Source of the DNA: Saccharothrix syringae
Lineage (GTDB): Bacteria; Actinomycetota; Actinomycetes; Mycobacteriales; Pseudonocardiaceae
Reading direction: 5' to 3'
NCBI RefSeq assembly: GCF_009498035.1
Contig: NZ_CP034550.1
Span: 9,052,001 to 9,116,000, forward strand
DNA length: 64,000 nt
Shown: positions 40,938-49,808 of the stretch, in pieces
Position numbering within the stretch: position 1 is the first letter of the stretch
How the letters are laid out: the number at the start of each line of letters is the position of its first letter
Program-made: the position numbers and the translations under genes
The notes under the pieces: generated by a model
What the model was told of the DNA's origin: nothing
What the model saw: only the letters and a program-made list of their open reading frames with translations
Database searches by the model: none

Positions 40938-43613
40938 CTAGTGCGCCGCCTCGTCCCAGGAGCGCCCCACGCCCACGGACACCTCCAGCGCCACCGACAG
41001 CTCGTAGGCGTTGCCCATGTGCTCGCGCACCAGCGCCTCGACCGCCTCCCGCTCACCCTCGGCGATCTCCAGCACCAGTTCGTCGTGCACCTGGAGCAGC
41101 ATCCGCGACCGCAGCCCGGACTCCTCCAGCGCCCGGAACACCCCCAGCATGGCCACCTTGATGATGTCCGCCGCACTGCCCTGGATCGGCGCGTTCAACG
41201 CCATCCGCTCGGCCATCTCCCGCCGCTGGCGGTTGTCGCTGTTGAGGTCCGGCAGGTAGCGGCGGCGACCGAGGATGGTCTCGGTGTAGCCCTTCTTCCG
41301 GGCCTCCTCCACGACCGCGTTCAGGTAGTCGCGCACCCCGCCGAACCGGGCGAAGTACGCCTCCTTCTGCTCCCGCGCCTCGGCCGCCGGGATGCGCAGC
41401 TGCTGCGCCAGGCCGTACTCGGACAGCCCGTACGCCAGGCCGTAGGACATGGCCTTCACCCGGCGGCGCTGCTCGGCGCTCACCTCCGACGTCGGCACCG
41501 AGAACGCGCGCGATGCCACGAACGTGTGCAGGTCCTCGCCGCTGCGGAACGCCTCGATCAGGCCCTCGTCCTCGGACAGGTGGGCCATGATCCGCATCTC
41601 GATCTGGCTGTAGTCGGCGGTCATCAGCTCGGCGTACCCGGGCCCGACCACGAACCCCTGGCGGATGCGCCTGCCCTCGTCGGTGCGGATCGGGATGTTC
41701 TGCAGGTTCGGGTCGGTCGACGACAGCCGCCCGGTGGCCGCGATCGTCTGGTGGAACGTGGTGTGGATGCGGCCGTCGTCGGCCACCGCCTTGAGCAGCC
41801 CGTCGACCGTGGTCTTGAGCCTGCTCACGTCCCGGTGCGCGAGCAGGTGCTGGAGGAACGGGTGCTGGGTGGACTCGAACAGGCTCTGCAGCGCGTCCGC
41901 GTCGGTGGTGTAGCCGGTCTTGGTCTTCTTGGTCTTCGGCATGTTCAGCTCGTCGAACAGCACCACCTGGAGCTGCTTGGGCGAGCCGAGGTTGATCTCC
42001 TTGCCGATCACCGAGTACGCGTCCTGGGCGGCCTGCTTCACGCCCGCCGCGAAGTGCGCCTCCAGCGCCGCCAGGTGCTCGGCGTCGATCGCGATGCCCA
42101 CCGCCTCGACCTCGTCGAGCACGTGCGTCAGCGGCAGCTCCAGGTCCGAGAGCAGCGACTCCTGGCCGGTGCGCACCAGCTCCTCGTCCAGCGCGTCGGC
42201 CAGCTCGGACACCGCGCGGGCGCGCACGATCGCCGCCTGCGCGACCTTCTGGCGCTCCTCCTCCTCGTCGGCCAGCAGCGAGAGCTGGCCGTCGTCGGGC
42301 TCCTCGGCGCGCAGCTCCCGCTTGAGGTAGCGCAGCGCGAGGTCGTCGAGGTTGAACGACCGCTGGCCGGGCCGCACCAGGTACGCGGCCAGCGCGGTGT
42401 CGCTGGTGACGCCGCGCAGCCGCCAGCCGCGGGCCCGCAGCGCGCGCAGCGGCAGCTTCAGGTCGTGCGCGGCCTTGGCCACCGACTCGTCGGCCAGCCA
42501 CGCGGCCAGCGCGTTCTCGTCCTCCTCCGCCAGCGCCGCGACCTCGACGTACCCGCCCTCGCCGTCGGTCGCGGCCAGCGCCAGGCCCTCCAGGTCGCCG
42601 CCCGAGGAGCGGAACGCGACGCCGACCCGGCCGGTGCGCGCGTGCTCGTCCAGCCAGGCCGCGAGCGCGCCCGCGGGCACCGCGCCGCCGCGCACCTCGA
42701 AGCCCTCCTCGGCCTCCGGCTCGGCGGTGGACAGGGTGGCGAACAGCCGGTCCCGCAGCACGCGGAACTCCAGCTCGTCGAACAGCCGGTGCACCGCGTC
42801 GCGGTCCCACGGCCGGGTGGCCAGGTCGGTCGGGCCCGCGGGCAGCTCCACGTCCCGCACCAGCTCGGTGAGCCGGCGGTTGAGCACGATGTTGGACAGG
42901 TTGGCGCGCAGCGCGTCGCCCACCTTGCCCGACACCTCGTCCACGTGGTCGATCAGCCCGTCGAGCGACCCGTACTGGGTGAGCAGCTTGACGATCGTCT
43001 TCGGGCCGACGCCGGGGGTGTTGGGCAGGTTGTCCGAGGAGTCGCCGCGCACGGCCGCGTAGTCGGCGTACAGCTCGGGCGGGACGCCCTGCTTCTCCAG
43101 CACCAGCTCCGGTGTGTAGCGGGCCATCTCCGAGACGCCCTTGACGGGGTACAGCACCGTCACCCGGTCGGTGACCAGTTGCAGCGCGTCGCGGTCGCCG
43201 GTGCAGATGAGCACGTCCCAGCCGAGGTCGGTCGCCTGCGTGGTGAGCGTGGCGATGACGTCGTCGGCCTCGAAGTTCTCCTTGAGCAGCACCGGGATGT
43301 TGAGCGCGGCCAGCACCTCCTTGATGAGGTCGACCTGGCCGCGGAACTCGTCCGGGGTCTCGCTGCGACCGGCCTTGTACTCCGCGTAGGTCTCGGTGCG
43401 GAAGGTCTTGCGCGAGACGTCGAAGGCCACCGCGACGTGGGTGGGCTGCTCGTCGCGCAGCAGGTTGATCAGCATCGAGGTGAAGCCGTAGACCGCGTTG
43501 GTGGTCTGCCCCGTCCCGGTCTGGAAGTTCTCCTTGGGCAGCGCGAAGAACGCCCGGTAGGCCATCGAGTGGCCGTCGACCAGCAGCAGGCGGGAGGCTT
43601 CAGGAGTGCTCAC
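40938..43613 (-). CDS. polA: DNA polymerase I
   Basis: 891 residues, GTG start. The N-terminal 5'-3' exonuclease domain (LLLVDGHSMAYRAFFALPKE; CTGDRDALQLVTDRV; GVGPKTIVKLL) is followed by a middle domain in which the proofreading exonuclease catalytic acids are absent, as in other actinobacterial Pol I. Polymerase motifs A (TADYSQIEMRIMAHLSEDEG), B (RRRVKAMSYGLAYGLSEYGL) and C (LLQVHDELVLEI) are intact. It fills gaps in excision repair and replaces RNA primers. TAGACT at 43625-43620 (minus strand) is a -10 box 7 nt before the start, so the mRNA is probably leaderless. Confidence 0.98.
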   Translation of the reverse strand: MSTPEASRLLLVDGHSMAYRAFFALPKENFQTGTGQTTNAVYGFTSMLINLLRDEQPTHVAVAFDVSRKTFRTETYAEYKAGRSETPDEFRGQVDLIKEVLAALNIPVLLKENFEADDVIATLTTQATDLGWDVLICTGDRDALQLVTDRVTVLYPVKGVSEMARYTPELVLEKQGVPPELYADYAAVRGDSSDNLPNTPGVGPKTIVKLLTQYGSLDGLIDHVDEVSGKVGDALRANLSNIVLNRRLTELVRDVELPAGPTDLATRPWDRDAVHRLFDELEFRVLRDRLFATLSTAEPEAEEGFEVRGGAVPAGALAAWLDEHARTGRVGVAFRSSGGDLEGLALAATDGEGGYVEVAALAEEDENALAAWLADESVAKAAHDLKLPLRALRARGWRLRGVTSDTALAAYLVRPGQRSFNLDDLALRYLKRELRAEEPDDGQLSLLADEEEERQKVAQAAIVRARAVSELADALDEELVRTGQESLLSDLELPLTHVLDEVEAVGIAIDAEHLAALEAHFAAGVKQAAQDAYSVIGKEINLGSPKQLQVVLFDELNMPKTKKTKTGYTTDADALQSLFESTQHPFLQHLLAHRDVSRLKTTVDGLLKAVADDGRIHTTFHQTIAATGRLSSTDPNLQNIPIRTDEGRRIRQGFVVGPGYAELMTADYSQIEMRIMAHLSEDEGLIEAFRSGEDLHTFVASRAFSVPTSEVSAEQRRRVKAMSYGLAYGLSEYGLAQQLRIPAAEAREQKEAYFARFGGVRDYLNAVVEEARKKGYTETILGRRRYLPDLNSDNRQRREMAERMALNAPIQGSAADIIKVAMLGVFRALEESGLRSRMLLQVHDELVLEIAEGEREAVEALVREHMGNAYELSVALEVSVGVGRSWDEAAH

Positions 43614-43619
43614 GGGGCG

Positions 43620-43629
43620 AGTCTAGGGT
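43620..43629. promoter_or_regulatory. Overlapping divergent -10 boxes of polA and the thioesterase gene
   Basis: AGTCTAGGGT reads TAGACT on the minus strand (7 nt before the polA GTG) and TAGGGT on the plus strand (25 nt before the thioesterase ATG). The two hexamers share two base pairs, so the two promoters may exclude each other. Confidence 0.6.
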
Positions 43630-43653
43630 GAGGGTCCGACAGATCCGCACCGG

Positions 43654-44088
43654 ATGGAGCAGCACGTGACGCCAGCACCCGAGGACATCCCCGGCGCCGA
43701 CCAGGGTGTCGTCGACGAGCAGCTGAGCTCGAAGCTCGGCATCGAGATCACCCGATGGGATGCCGACCGGCTGGTCGGGACGATGCCGGTCAAGGGCAAC
43801 CGGCAACCGTACGGGCTGCTGCACGGCGGGGCGAGCGCGGTGCTGGCCGAGACGCTGGGCTCGGTGGCGGCGGCCATGCACGCGGCGCCGGAGCGGCTGG
43901 CCGTGGGGCTGGAGCTGTCGTGCACCCACCACCGGGCCGTGCAGGAGGGCCTGGTCACCGGGGTGTGCACGCCGATCCACCGGGGGCGCAGCACCGCCAC
44001 GTACGAGATCGTGATCACCGACGAGCAGGACCGGAGGGTGTGCACGGCGCGCCTGACGTGCTTCCTGAAGGAAGTGCCGAAGTCCTGA
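43654..44088 (+). CDS. PaaI/MenI-type hotdog thioesterase
   Basis: 144 residues (a GTG 12 nt later is an alternative start). The hotdog signature is NRQPYGLLHGGASAVLAETL, with the catalytic Glu of the HGGxxxxLAE motif, followed by GLELSCTHHRAVQEG and CTARLTCFLKEVP. This group hydrolyses aryl- or acyl-CoA, for example 1,4-dihydroxy-2-naphthoyl-CoA in menaquinone synthesis or phenylacetyl-CoA; which one is not clear without pathway genes. It diverges from polA with overlapping promoters. Confidence 0.9.
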   Translation: MEQHVTPAPEDIPGADQGVVDEQLSSKLGIEITRWDADRLVGTMPVKGNRQPYGLLHGGASAVLAETLGSVAAAMHAAPERLAVGLELSCTHHRAVQEGLVTGVCTPIHRGRSTATYEIVITDEQDRRVCTARLTCFLKEVPKS

Positions 44089-44115
44089 AGGTGCGCCCGG
44101 GCGGGTCCGGATGTG

Positions 44116-44314
44116 GAATTCGCGGGGTCCGGAGGTTCGACACGACGGGTCTGAAGGTTCGACTCGCGGGGTCTGAGCGCATGACACGCCGGGCTTTAGC
44201 GCATGACACGCGCGGGTTGAGCGCATGACACGCGCGGGTTGGGCGGAGGACTCGCGGTGTCGGGGTGGAGGACTCGCGGTGTCGGGGTGGAGGACTCGCG
44301 GGGGGCGGGGGAGA
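44116..44314. repeat. 22-bp tandem array, nine units
   Basis: Units begin at 44116 (23 nt), then 44139, 44161, 44183, 44205, 44227, 44249, 44271 and 44293, each starting with GA followed by a CGC-rich stretch. Units 4-6 share GACACGC, and units 7 and 8 are identical (GACTCGCGGTGTCGGGGT then GGAG). The array grades from one variant to another along its length, as expected from successive local duplications. It fills almost the whole gap between the thioesterase and the next gene. 22 is not a multiple of three, so it is not coding. Confidence 0.93.
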
Positions 44315-44322
44315 CTCGGGGG

Positions 44323-44904
44323 ATGACGGTGGCTGAGGCGCGGGTGCGCGTGCGGGTGGTGGCGGCGGTCGTGGTGGCGGTGGCGGGGGTGGCCGGGTGT
44401 GGGACCGAGCCGGTGGCGGCGGGGCCCGCGCCGGCGGGGAGCAGTGCGGAGACCTACCCGGTGCCGGTGCAGACGGTGCGGCCGGACGAGAAGGCGCTGC
44501 GCGTGCCCACCACGTCCGACGGCGACACGGCGTTCACCCTGATCGGGCTGACCACGGGGGTGGACACCCTCATCGGCAGCCACGCCGAGTACCCGGCCAA
44601 GGGCCAGTTCGTGCGGGTGCGGATGAGCGTGGTCAACAACGGCCGCAGCAGCGCGTCGTTCGCGGCCCGCAGGCACGTGCTGATCGACGACAGCCGCGCC
44701 GAGCACACCCCCGACCCGCAGGCCATGACCATCAAGCGGCAGCCCGACGTGATCGACCTGGGCGCGAACGTGCGCCTGGAGTACGACGTGTACTACGACA
44801 TCCCGAAAGAGGCCAAGCCGCAGGCCCTGCGGGTGTTCGGCGGGCCGACGCTCACCGACCTCAAGGACGAGACCGGGACGGAGATCCCGCTGGCCCAGCC
44901 GTAG
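44323..44904 (+). CDS. DUF4352-like lipoprotein
   Basis: 193 residues from ATG 44323, directly after the 22-bp array. The signal peptide ends in a good lipobox (VAGVAGC). After a Pro/Ala-rich linker, an immunoglobulin-like DUF4352 domain follows: FVRVRMSVVNNGRSSASFAA, HVLIDDSRAEHTPDPQAM, DVIDLGANVRLEYDVYYDIP and GGPTLTDLKDETGTEIPLAQ. Such domains are extracellular and sometimes carry a telokin-like fold with no known activity. It converges on livF. Confidence 0.85.
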   Translation: MTVAEARVRVRVVAAVVVAVAGVAGCGTEPVAAGPAPAGSSAETYPVPVQTVRPDEKALRVPTTSDGDTAFTLIGLTTGVDTLIGSHAEYPAKGQFVRVRMSVVNNGRSSASFAARRHVLIDDSRAEHTPDPQAMTIKRQPDVIDLGANVRLEYDVYYDIPKEAKPQALRVFGGPTLTDLKDETGTEIPLAQP

Positions 44905-44929
44905 CCGGGCCGGCGGGATCCTCCGGCTC

Positions 44930-45634
44930 TCAGTGACCGCCGAGGTACGCGGCGCGCACCTGGGGGTCGTGCAGCAGCTCCGGGCCGGGGGCGCTCTTGA
45001 CGACCCGGCCGGTCTCCAGCACGTACGCGCGGTCGGAGAGCTTCAGCGCCTGCTGCGCGTTCTGCTCGACCAGCAGCACGGTCGTGCCGCGCTTGTTGAT
45101 CTCCTTGATGATCTCGAAGATCTGCGCGATGAGCATGGGCGCGAGGCCCATCGACGGCTCGTCGAGCAGGAGCACCTTCGGCTTGGTCATCAGCGCCCGG
45201 CCGATGGCGATCATCTGCTGCTCGCCACCGGACATGGTGCCGCCGAACTGCGTCTTGCGCTCCGCGAGCCGCGGGAACAGCTCGTAGACCTCGGCCAGGT
45301 CGGCGCTCAGGTCGTCCTTGCGGGTGTAGGCGCCCATGAGCAGGTTCTCCTGCACCGTCATGCCGGGGAACACGCCCCGGCCCTCCGGCGCCTGCCCGAT
45401 GCCGATCTCCACCCGCTTGTTGCCCGGCATCCTGGAGATGTCCTGGCCGTCGAACAGGACCTGGCCGCTGGTCAGCGGCCGCAGGCCGGAGATCGTCTTG
45501 AGCGTGGTCGTCTTGCCCGCGCCGTTGGCGCCGATGAGCGAGACGATCTCACCCTGCCTGACCTCCAGGCTGATGCCCTTGATGGCGGCGATCTTGCCGT
45601 AGTGGACGTGGATGTCCTTGATCTCAAGAAGCAT
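44930..45634 (-). CDS. livF: Branched-chain amino-acid ABC transporter ATPase LivF
   Basis: 234 residues. Walker A SLIGANGAGKTTTLKTISGL, signature MSGGEQQMIAIGRALM, Walker B VLLLDEPSMGLAPM and the switch histidine in LVEQNAQ (here Gln-Asn as is typical of LivF). It is the last gene of the livK-H-M-G-F set. Together with LivG it powers import of leucine, isoleucine and valine, or related amino acids or amides. It overlaps livG by 11 nt. Confidence 0.96.
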   Translation of the reverse strand: MLLEIKDIHVHYGKIAAIKGISLEVRQGEIVSLIGANGAGKTTTLKTISGLRPLTSGQVLFDGQDISRMPGNKRVEIGIGQAPEGRGVFPGMTVQENLLMGAYTRKDDLSADLAEVYELFPRLAERKTQFGGTMSGGEQQMIAIGRALMTKPKVLLLDEPSMGLAPMLIAQIFEIIKEINKRGTTVLLVEQNAQQALKLSDRAYVLETGRVVKSAPGPELLHDPQVRAAYLGGH

Positions 45635-46400
45635 CTTCGGACACCCCCAGGTACGCCTCGATGACCTTCGGGTCGTTCTGCACCTCGTGCGGCAGCCCTT
45701 CTGCGATCAGCTGGCCGAAGTCCAGCACCGCCACGCGGTCGCTGACGCCCATGACCAGGCTCATGTCGTGCTCGATCAGCAGCACGGTCCGACCGCTGTC
45801 GCGGATCTTGCGGATCAGCGCCTGCAGCGACTCCTTCTCCGCCGGGTTCATGCCGGCGGCGGGCTCGTCGAGCAGCAGCAGCTTCGGGTCCGTGGCCAGC
45901 GCCCGCGCGATCTCCAGCCGGCGCTGGTCGCCGTAGGGCAGGTTCTTCGCGGTCTCGTGCGTGCGCCCGGGGATGCCGACGAAGTCGAGCAGCTCCCGCG
46001 CCAGCTCGCGTCCGCGCTTCTCCTCGTGGCGGTGCCACGGCAGGTTGAGCGTCGCGCCGATCGCACCCGTCCTGTGGTGCGCGTCCGCGCCCACCATCAC
46101 GTTCTCCAGCGCCGACATGTTGTGGAACAGCCGGATGTTCTGGAACGTGCGGGCGATGCCCTTCTTGGTGATCTTGAAGCGCTTGCCGCCGCCGATCTGC
46201 TCCCCGTTGAACAGCACCTGGCCCTCGGTCGGCGCGTACACGCCGGTGACCACGTTGAACACGGTGGTCTTGCCGGCGCCGTTCGGGCCGATCAGGGCGA
46301 AGATCTCGCCCTGGGCGATGGAGATGTTCGCCTGGCGGAGCGCGACCACGCCGCCGAAGCGCATGGTCACGTCGGCCAGCTGAAGGACGGGAGTGCTCAC
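45624..46400 (-). CDS. livG: Branched-chain amino-acid ABC transporter ATPase LivG
   Basis: 258 residues from GTG 46400, which overlaps the livM stop. Walker A ALIGPNGAGKTTVFNVVTGV, the LivG-specific ITKKGIARTFQNIRLFHNMS, the divergent signature LPYGDQRRLEIARALA, and Walker B LLLLDEPAAGMNPAE. The C-terminal EVQNDPKVIEAYLG is the LivG hallmark. It pairs with LivF as the second ATPase of the importer. Confidence 0.96.
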   Translation of the reverse strand: MSTPVLQLADVTMRFGGVVALRQANISIAQGEIFALIGPNGAGKTTVFNVVTGVYAPTEGQVLFNGEQIGGGKRFKITKKGIARTFQNIRLFHNMSALENVMVGADAHHRTGAIGATLNLPWHRHEEKRGRELARELLDFVGIPGRTHETAKNLPYGDQRRLEIARALATDPKLLLLDEPAAGMNPAEKESLQALIRKIRDSGRTVLLIEHDMSLVMGVSDRVAVLDFGQLIAEGLPHEVQNDPKVIEAYLGVSEDAS

Positions 46401-47557
46401 TTGACCGCCTCCGTCGAGACCTCGGTGTCCGGACCCGCGACCTCGGCGCCCATCGCGCCCATGCCGCCGGTGCCCTCGTGCAGCTCCGCCTTGCGCCGCC
46501 GCGACGGCAGCAGGCCCTCGGGCCGCAGCGCCATCATCAGCACCAGCACGGCGCCGAACAGCAGGATGCGGTACTCGGCCGGGTTCTCGCCCAGGGCGTT
46601 CTCCAGCCACTCGGCCTCGCGGAACCGCTCGGGCAGCCACGCGATGACGAACGCGCCGAGGATGACGCCGGGCAGGTTGCCCGCGCCGCCGAGCACGACC
46701 GCGGCGAGGATGGTCGCGGAGAGGATGAACGGGAAGGTGTTCGGCTCGATGAACACCGCCTTGCCCGCGTAGATGCCGCCCGCGAGGCCGCCGATCATGG
46801 CGCCGATGGCGAAGGCGAGCAGCTTGAACTTGAACGTGGGCACGCCCATCAGCTCGGCCGCGTCCTCGTCCTCGCGGATCGCGGCCCACGCCCGGCCGAC
46901 CCGGCTCTTCTGCAGCCGCACCGAGAAGACGATGACCAGCACGATCGCGACCAGGATGAGGTAGTAGTACGGCGCCGGGAGGAGCCGGAACTCCACCACG
47001 CCCGGGATGGACGGCGGGTGCGGGATGTTGGTGATGCCGCGCGCGCCGCCGATCTCGTCGGTGTTGTTCGCGGTGACGCGGACGATCTCACCGAAGCCCA
47101 GCGTCACGATCGCCAGGTAGTCGCCGCGCAGCCGCAGCGTCGGCGCGCCGAGGATGACGCCGGAGACCGCCGCCAGCAGGATGCCGAACAGCACCGTGGC
47201 CCAGTAGTTCCAGCCGAAGTGGGTGCCGTAGTAGGCGACCGAGTAGCCGCCGATCGCGAAGAACGCGACGAAGCCCAGGTCGAGCAGGCCCGCCTGGCCG
47301 ACCACCACGTTCAGGCCGACGGCCAGCAGGATGTAGGTGCCGATCGGGTAGATCAGGACCGTGGTCCAGTCCGAGCCCGGCGACATGAACGACCCGATCC
47401 AGGGCGCGGGCAGGATCAGCGCGAACACGATCGCGCCGAGGTACACCAGGTACCGCTGCCAGGACTTGGCGTGTTCCCACCAGTCGCGGGCACCGTCGAA
47501 CAGGGCGCCCACGCGCCTCAACGGGTTCGAGCTGTCGGACACTCCGTTGCCTTTCAT
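46397..47557 (-). CDS. livM: Branched-chain amino-acid ABC transporter permease LivM
   Basis: 386 residues with a long cytoplasmic N-terminus and about eight to nine helices. Family motifs include LNVVVGQAGLLDLGFVAFFA, RLRGDYLAIVTLGFGEIVRV and IREDEDAAELMGVPTFKFKL, the latter binding the ATPases. Its C-terminal tail (GTGGMGAMGAEVAGPDTEVS) is longer than usual and probably disordered. Its start overlaps the livH stop by 4 nt. Confidence 0.95.
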   Translation of the reverse strand: MKGNGVSDSSNPLRRVGALFDGARDWWEHAKSWQRYLVYLGAIVFALILPAPWIGSFMSPGSDWTTVLIYPIGTYILLAVGLNVVVGQAGLLDLGFVAFFAIGGYSVAYYGTHFGWNYWATVLFGILLAAVSGVILGAPTLRLRGDYLAIVTLGFGEIVRVTANNTDEIGGARGITNIPHPPSIPGVVEFRLLPAPYYYLILVAIVLVIVFSVRLQKSRVGRAWAAIREDEDAAELMGVPTFKFKLLAFAIGAMIGGLAGGIYAGKAVFIEPNTFPFILSATILAAVVLGGAGNLPGVILGAFVIAWLPERFREAEWLENALGENPAEYRILLFGAVLVLMMALRPEGLLPSRRRKAELHEGTGGMGAMGAEVAGPDTEVSTEAVK

Positions 47558-48516
47558 GCGCGGGCCTTCTGCAGGGATTCACCGAGGATGCCGGTGGGCC
47601 GGAACATCAGCACGATCACCAGGACGGTGAACGCGATGACGTCCTTCCACTCCGAACCCACGAAGATCGCGCCCCAGTTCTCGATGAGGCCGAGCACGAT
47701 GCCGCCGAGCAGCGCGCCGCGCAGGTTGCCGATACCGCCGAGCACCGCCGCGGTGAACGCCTTGATGCCGAGCACGAAACCGACGTTGAAGACGGTGTTC
47801 TCGAACTCCATGAGGTAGAGGGCACCGGCCACGCCGGCCATCGCGCCGCCGAGCAGGAAGGTGACCCGCACGATGTTGTCGATGCTGACGCCCATCAGCA
47901 CGGCGGCCTCGGGGTCCTGGGCGGTGGCCCGGATGCCGCGGCCGATCTTGGTGCGGTTCACCAGGCGGTCGAGCGCGATCATCATGATCACCGCGGCGAC
48001 CACGACGATGATGTGGTCGGTGCGCACCGCCGCGTTGCCGATGGTGAACACCGTCTCGCGGTCGACGATGCGCGGTGCGGACTGCTGGTTGCGGCCGGGC
48101 TTGCCGGTCAACCAGGGGATGATGACCAGCGCGAACAGCTCCTGCAGGAACAGCGACGCGCCGATCGCGGAGATCAGGGCGGTCAGGCGCGTCGCGCCCT
48201 TGCGCCGCAGCGGCCGGTAGGCCACCAGCTCCAGCAGCACCGCGGCACCACCGGATGCGGCGGCCGAGATCACGATGATCAACACCATCACGCCGACCAG
48301 GGCGAGCCCGCTCAGCGGTGACGCGGGCGCGATGGCCGTGATCGTCACGAGCGACGCGAAGGTGCCGATCATGAAGATCTCGGAGTGCGCGAAGTTGATC
48401 AGGCGCAGCACGCCGTAGACCATCGTGTAGCCGAGGGCGACGAGCGCGTAGATGGAGCCGAACACCAGTCCGCCCACCGTGCTGGGTAGGAACTGGCTGA
48501 AGAAATCATCAAGCAT
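47554..48516 (-). CDS. livH: Branched-chain amino-acid ABC transporter permease LivH
   Basis: 320 residues, about eight helices. GLVFGSIYALVALGYTMVYG and LRLINFAHSEIFMIGTFASL are the standard LivH opening; RATAQDPEAAVLMGVSIDNI is the ATPase coupling loop. It forms the transmembrane pore with LivM. A 12-bp hairpin separates it from the livK gene upstream, so it can be expressed at a lower level than the binding protein. Confidence 0.96.
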   Translation of the reverse strand: MLDDFFSQFLPSTVGGLVFGSIYALVALGYTMVYGVLRLINFAHSEIFMIGTFASLVTITAIAPASPLSGLALVGVMVLIIVISAAASGGAAVLLELVAYRPLRRKGATRLTALISAIGASLFLQELFALVIIPWLTGKPGRNQQSAPRIVDRETVFTIGNAAVRTDHIIVVVAAVIMMIALDRLVNRTKIGRGIRATAQDPEAAVLMGVSIDNIVRVTFLLGGAMAGVAGALYLMEFENTVFNVGFVLGIKAFTAAVLGGIGNLRGALLGGIVLGLIENWGAIFVGSEWKDVIAFTVLVIVLMFRPTGILGESLQKARA

Positions 48517-48565
48517 GACAGGTTTGCCTCACGAGACGGGCGGGGGGAGGAACTTCGCCATAGTG

Positions 48566-48600
48566 GTGGGGAGCGGGAGCCTTTCGCCCCCGCTCCCCAC
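48566..48600 (-). terminator. 12-bp intercistronic hairpin between livK and livH
   Basis: GTGGGGAGCGGG at 48566-48577 pairs perfectly with 48589-48600 around an 11-nt loop, just after the livK stop codon. It should act as a partial terminator or 3' stabiliser, raising binding-protein mRNA over permease mRNA. Confidence 0.8.
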
Positions 48601-48629
48601 TCAGTCGCTTACCTGGTTCCGCCTCGTGC

Positions 48630-49808
48630 TCAGCCCTCGAGCTTGGCCGACTCGGCCGGGCCCAGGAGCTTGAGAACGCCGCCCTTGACCTGGTACACGA
48701 AGATGTCGTTGTTCTCCGGCTCGCCGTTCGCCTTGAACTTGATCGGCTTGGAGACACCCTCGAAGTTGATGGTCTTCAGGTACTCGTTGATCTTCTCCGA
48801 GGTGGTGTTGCCCGCCTCGACGGCCTTGATGAAGGCGGTCGCGGCGTCGTAGCCCTCGGTGGCGTAGATCGCCGGGTCGGCGCCCGCGGACTTCTTGTAG
48901 TTGTCGGAGAAGGTCTTCAGCGCACCGGTCACGTCGGCCGACGGGATGTTGCACGGGCACGCGAGGACGGCGCCCTCGGCGGCCGCGGCACCGGCGCCGG
49001 AGACGAGCTGCTGGTCGAGCGAGCCGTCACCGGAGGCGAAGGTGGCCTTCACGTTGCCGTCGCGCAGCTGCTTGAGCAGGCGGCCGGCCTCGGCGTAGTA
49101 GCCACCGAAGACGATCACGTCGGGGTTCGACGCGGAGACCTTGGTGACGGTCGAGGAGAAGTCGGAGGCGCCCTTGGCGAACTTGTCGCGCTCGACGGTC
49201 ACGCCCGCGCCCTCGAAGGACTTGGCGACCGCGTCGGCCAGGCCGACCGAGTACTCCTGGTCGTCGGACAGGACGAAAGCCTTCTTCGGGCTCTTGGCGG
49301 CCACCAGGAACTCCGCGATGCCGGGGCCCTGGTCGCCGTCGTTGGCCACGACGCGGTGCCAGTAGGTCCAGCCGTTGGTGGCCAGGCCCGGGTTGGTCGC
49401 GGACGGCGAGATGCTGGGGATCTTGTTCTCCTCCAGCTGGCCGCCGATGGCCTTCGACTCACCGGAGAAGGCCGGGCCGATCAGGCCGACGATCTTGTCC
49501 TGGGCGACGGCCTGCGTGATCAGCGAGGTGGCCTGGTCGGGCTTGCCCTGGCTGTCGTACTCGACCAGCTCGATCTTGACCTTGGGGCTCTTGGCGTTGT
49601 ACTCGTCGATCGCCATCTTGGCCCCGTTCCGGGGCGGGATCACGATCGCGGAGTTCTCGCCGGTCAGGTCCCCCATGAAACCGATCTTGACCGAGGTGAC
49701 GTCGCCGCCAGCGTCGCCGCCGCCACTCGTACCGCCGGCACAAGCCGCGAGCACCAGCGACGACGCCGCCGCCAGCGCCAGAACGCGGCCGAGTCGTGCT
49801 CCTGACAC
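48630..49808 (-). CDS. livK: Branched-chain amino-acid-binding lipoprotein LivK
   Basis: 392 residues from GTG 49808, because GGGAGG sits 8 nt upstream; an ATG 15 nt earlier overlaps that site and is less likely. The signal peptide has a lipobox (SLVLAACAGG). The periplasmic-binding fold begins SVKIGFMGDLTGENSAIVIP and includes DQATSLITQAVAQDKIVGLI, the usual Leu/Ile/Val-binding features. It is the first gene of the liv operon, held on the outer membrane face to capture substrate for LivH/M/G/F. Confidence 0.95.
   Translation of the reverse strand: MSGARLGRVLALAAASSLVLAACAGGTSGGGDAGGDVTSVKIGFMGDLTGENSAIVIPPRNGAKMAIDEYNAKSPKVKIELVEYDSQGKPDQATSLITQAVAQDKIVGLIGPAFSGESKAIGGQLEENKIPSISPSATNPGLATNGWTYWHRVVANDGDQGPGIAEFLVAAKSPKKAFVLSDDQEYSVGLADAVAKSFEGAGVTVERDKFAKGASDFSSTVTKVSASNPDVIVFGGYYAEAGRLLKQLRDGNVKATFASGDGSLDQQLVSGAGAAAAEGAVLACPCNIPSADVTGALKTFSDNYKKSAGADPAIYATEGYDAATAFIKAVEAGNTTSEKINEYLKTINFEGVSKPIKFKANGEPENNDIFVYQVKGGVLKLLGPAESAKLEG

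Noticed and set aside
44116..44314. Possible CRISPR-like array
   Set aside because: Units abut directly with no spacers and no cas genes are present, so it is a simple tandem repeat.
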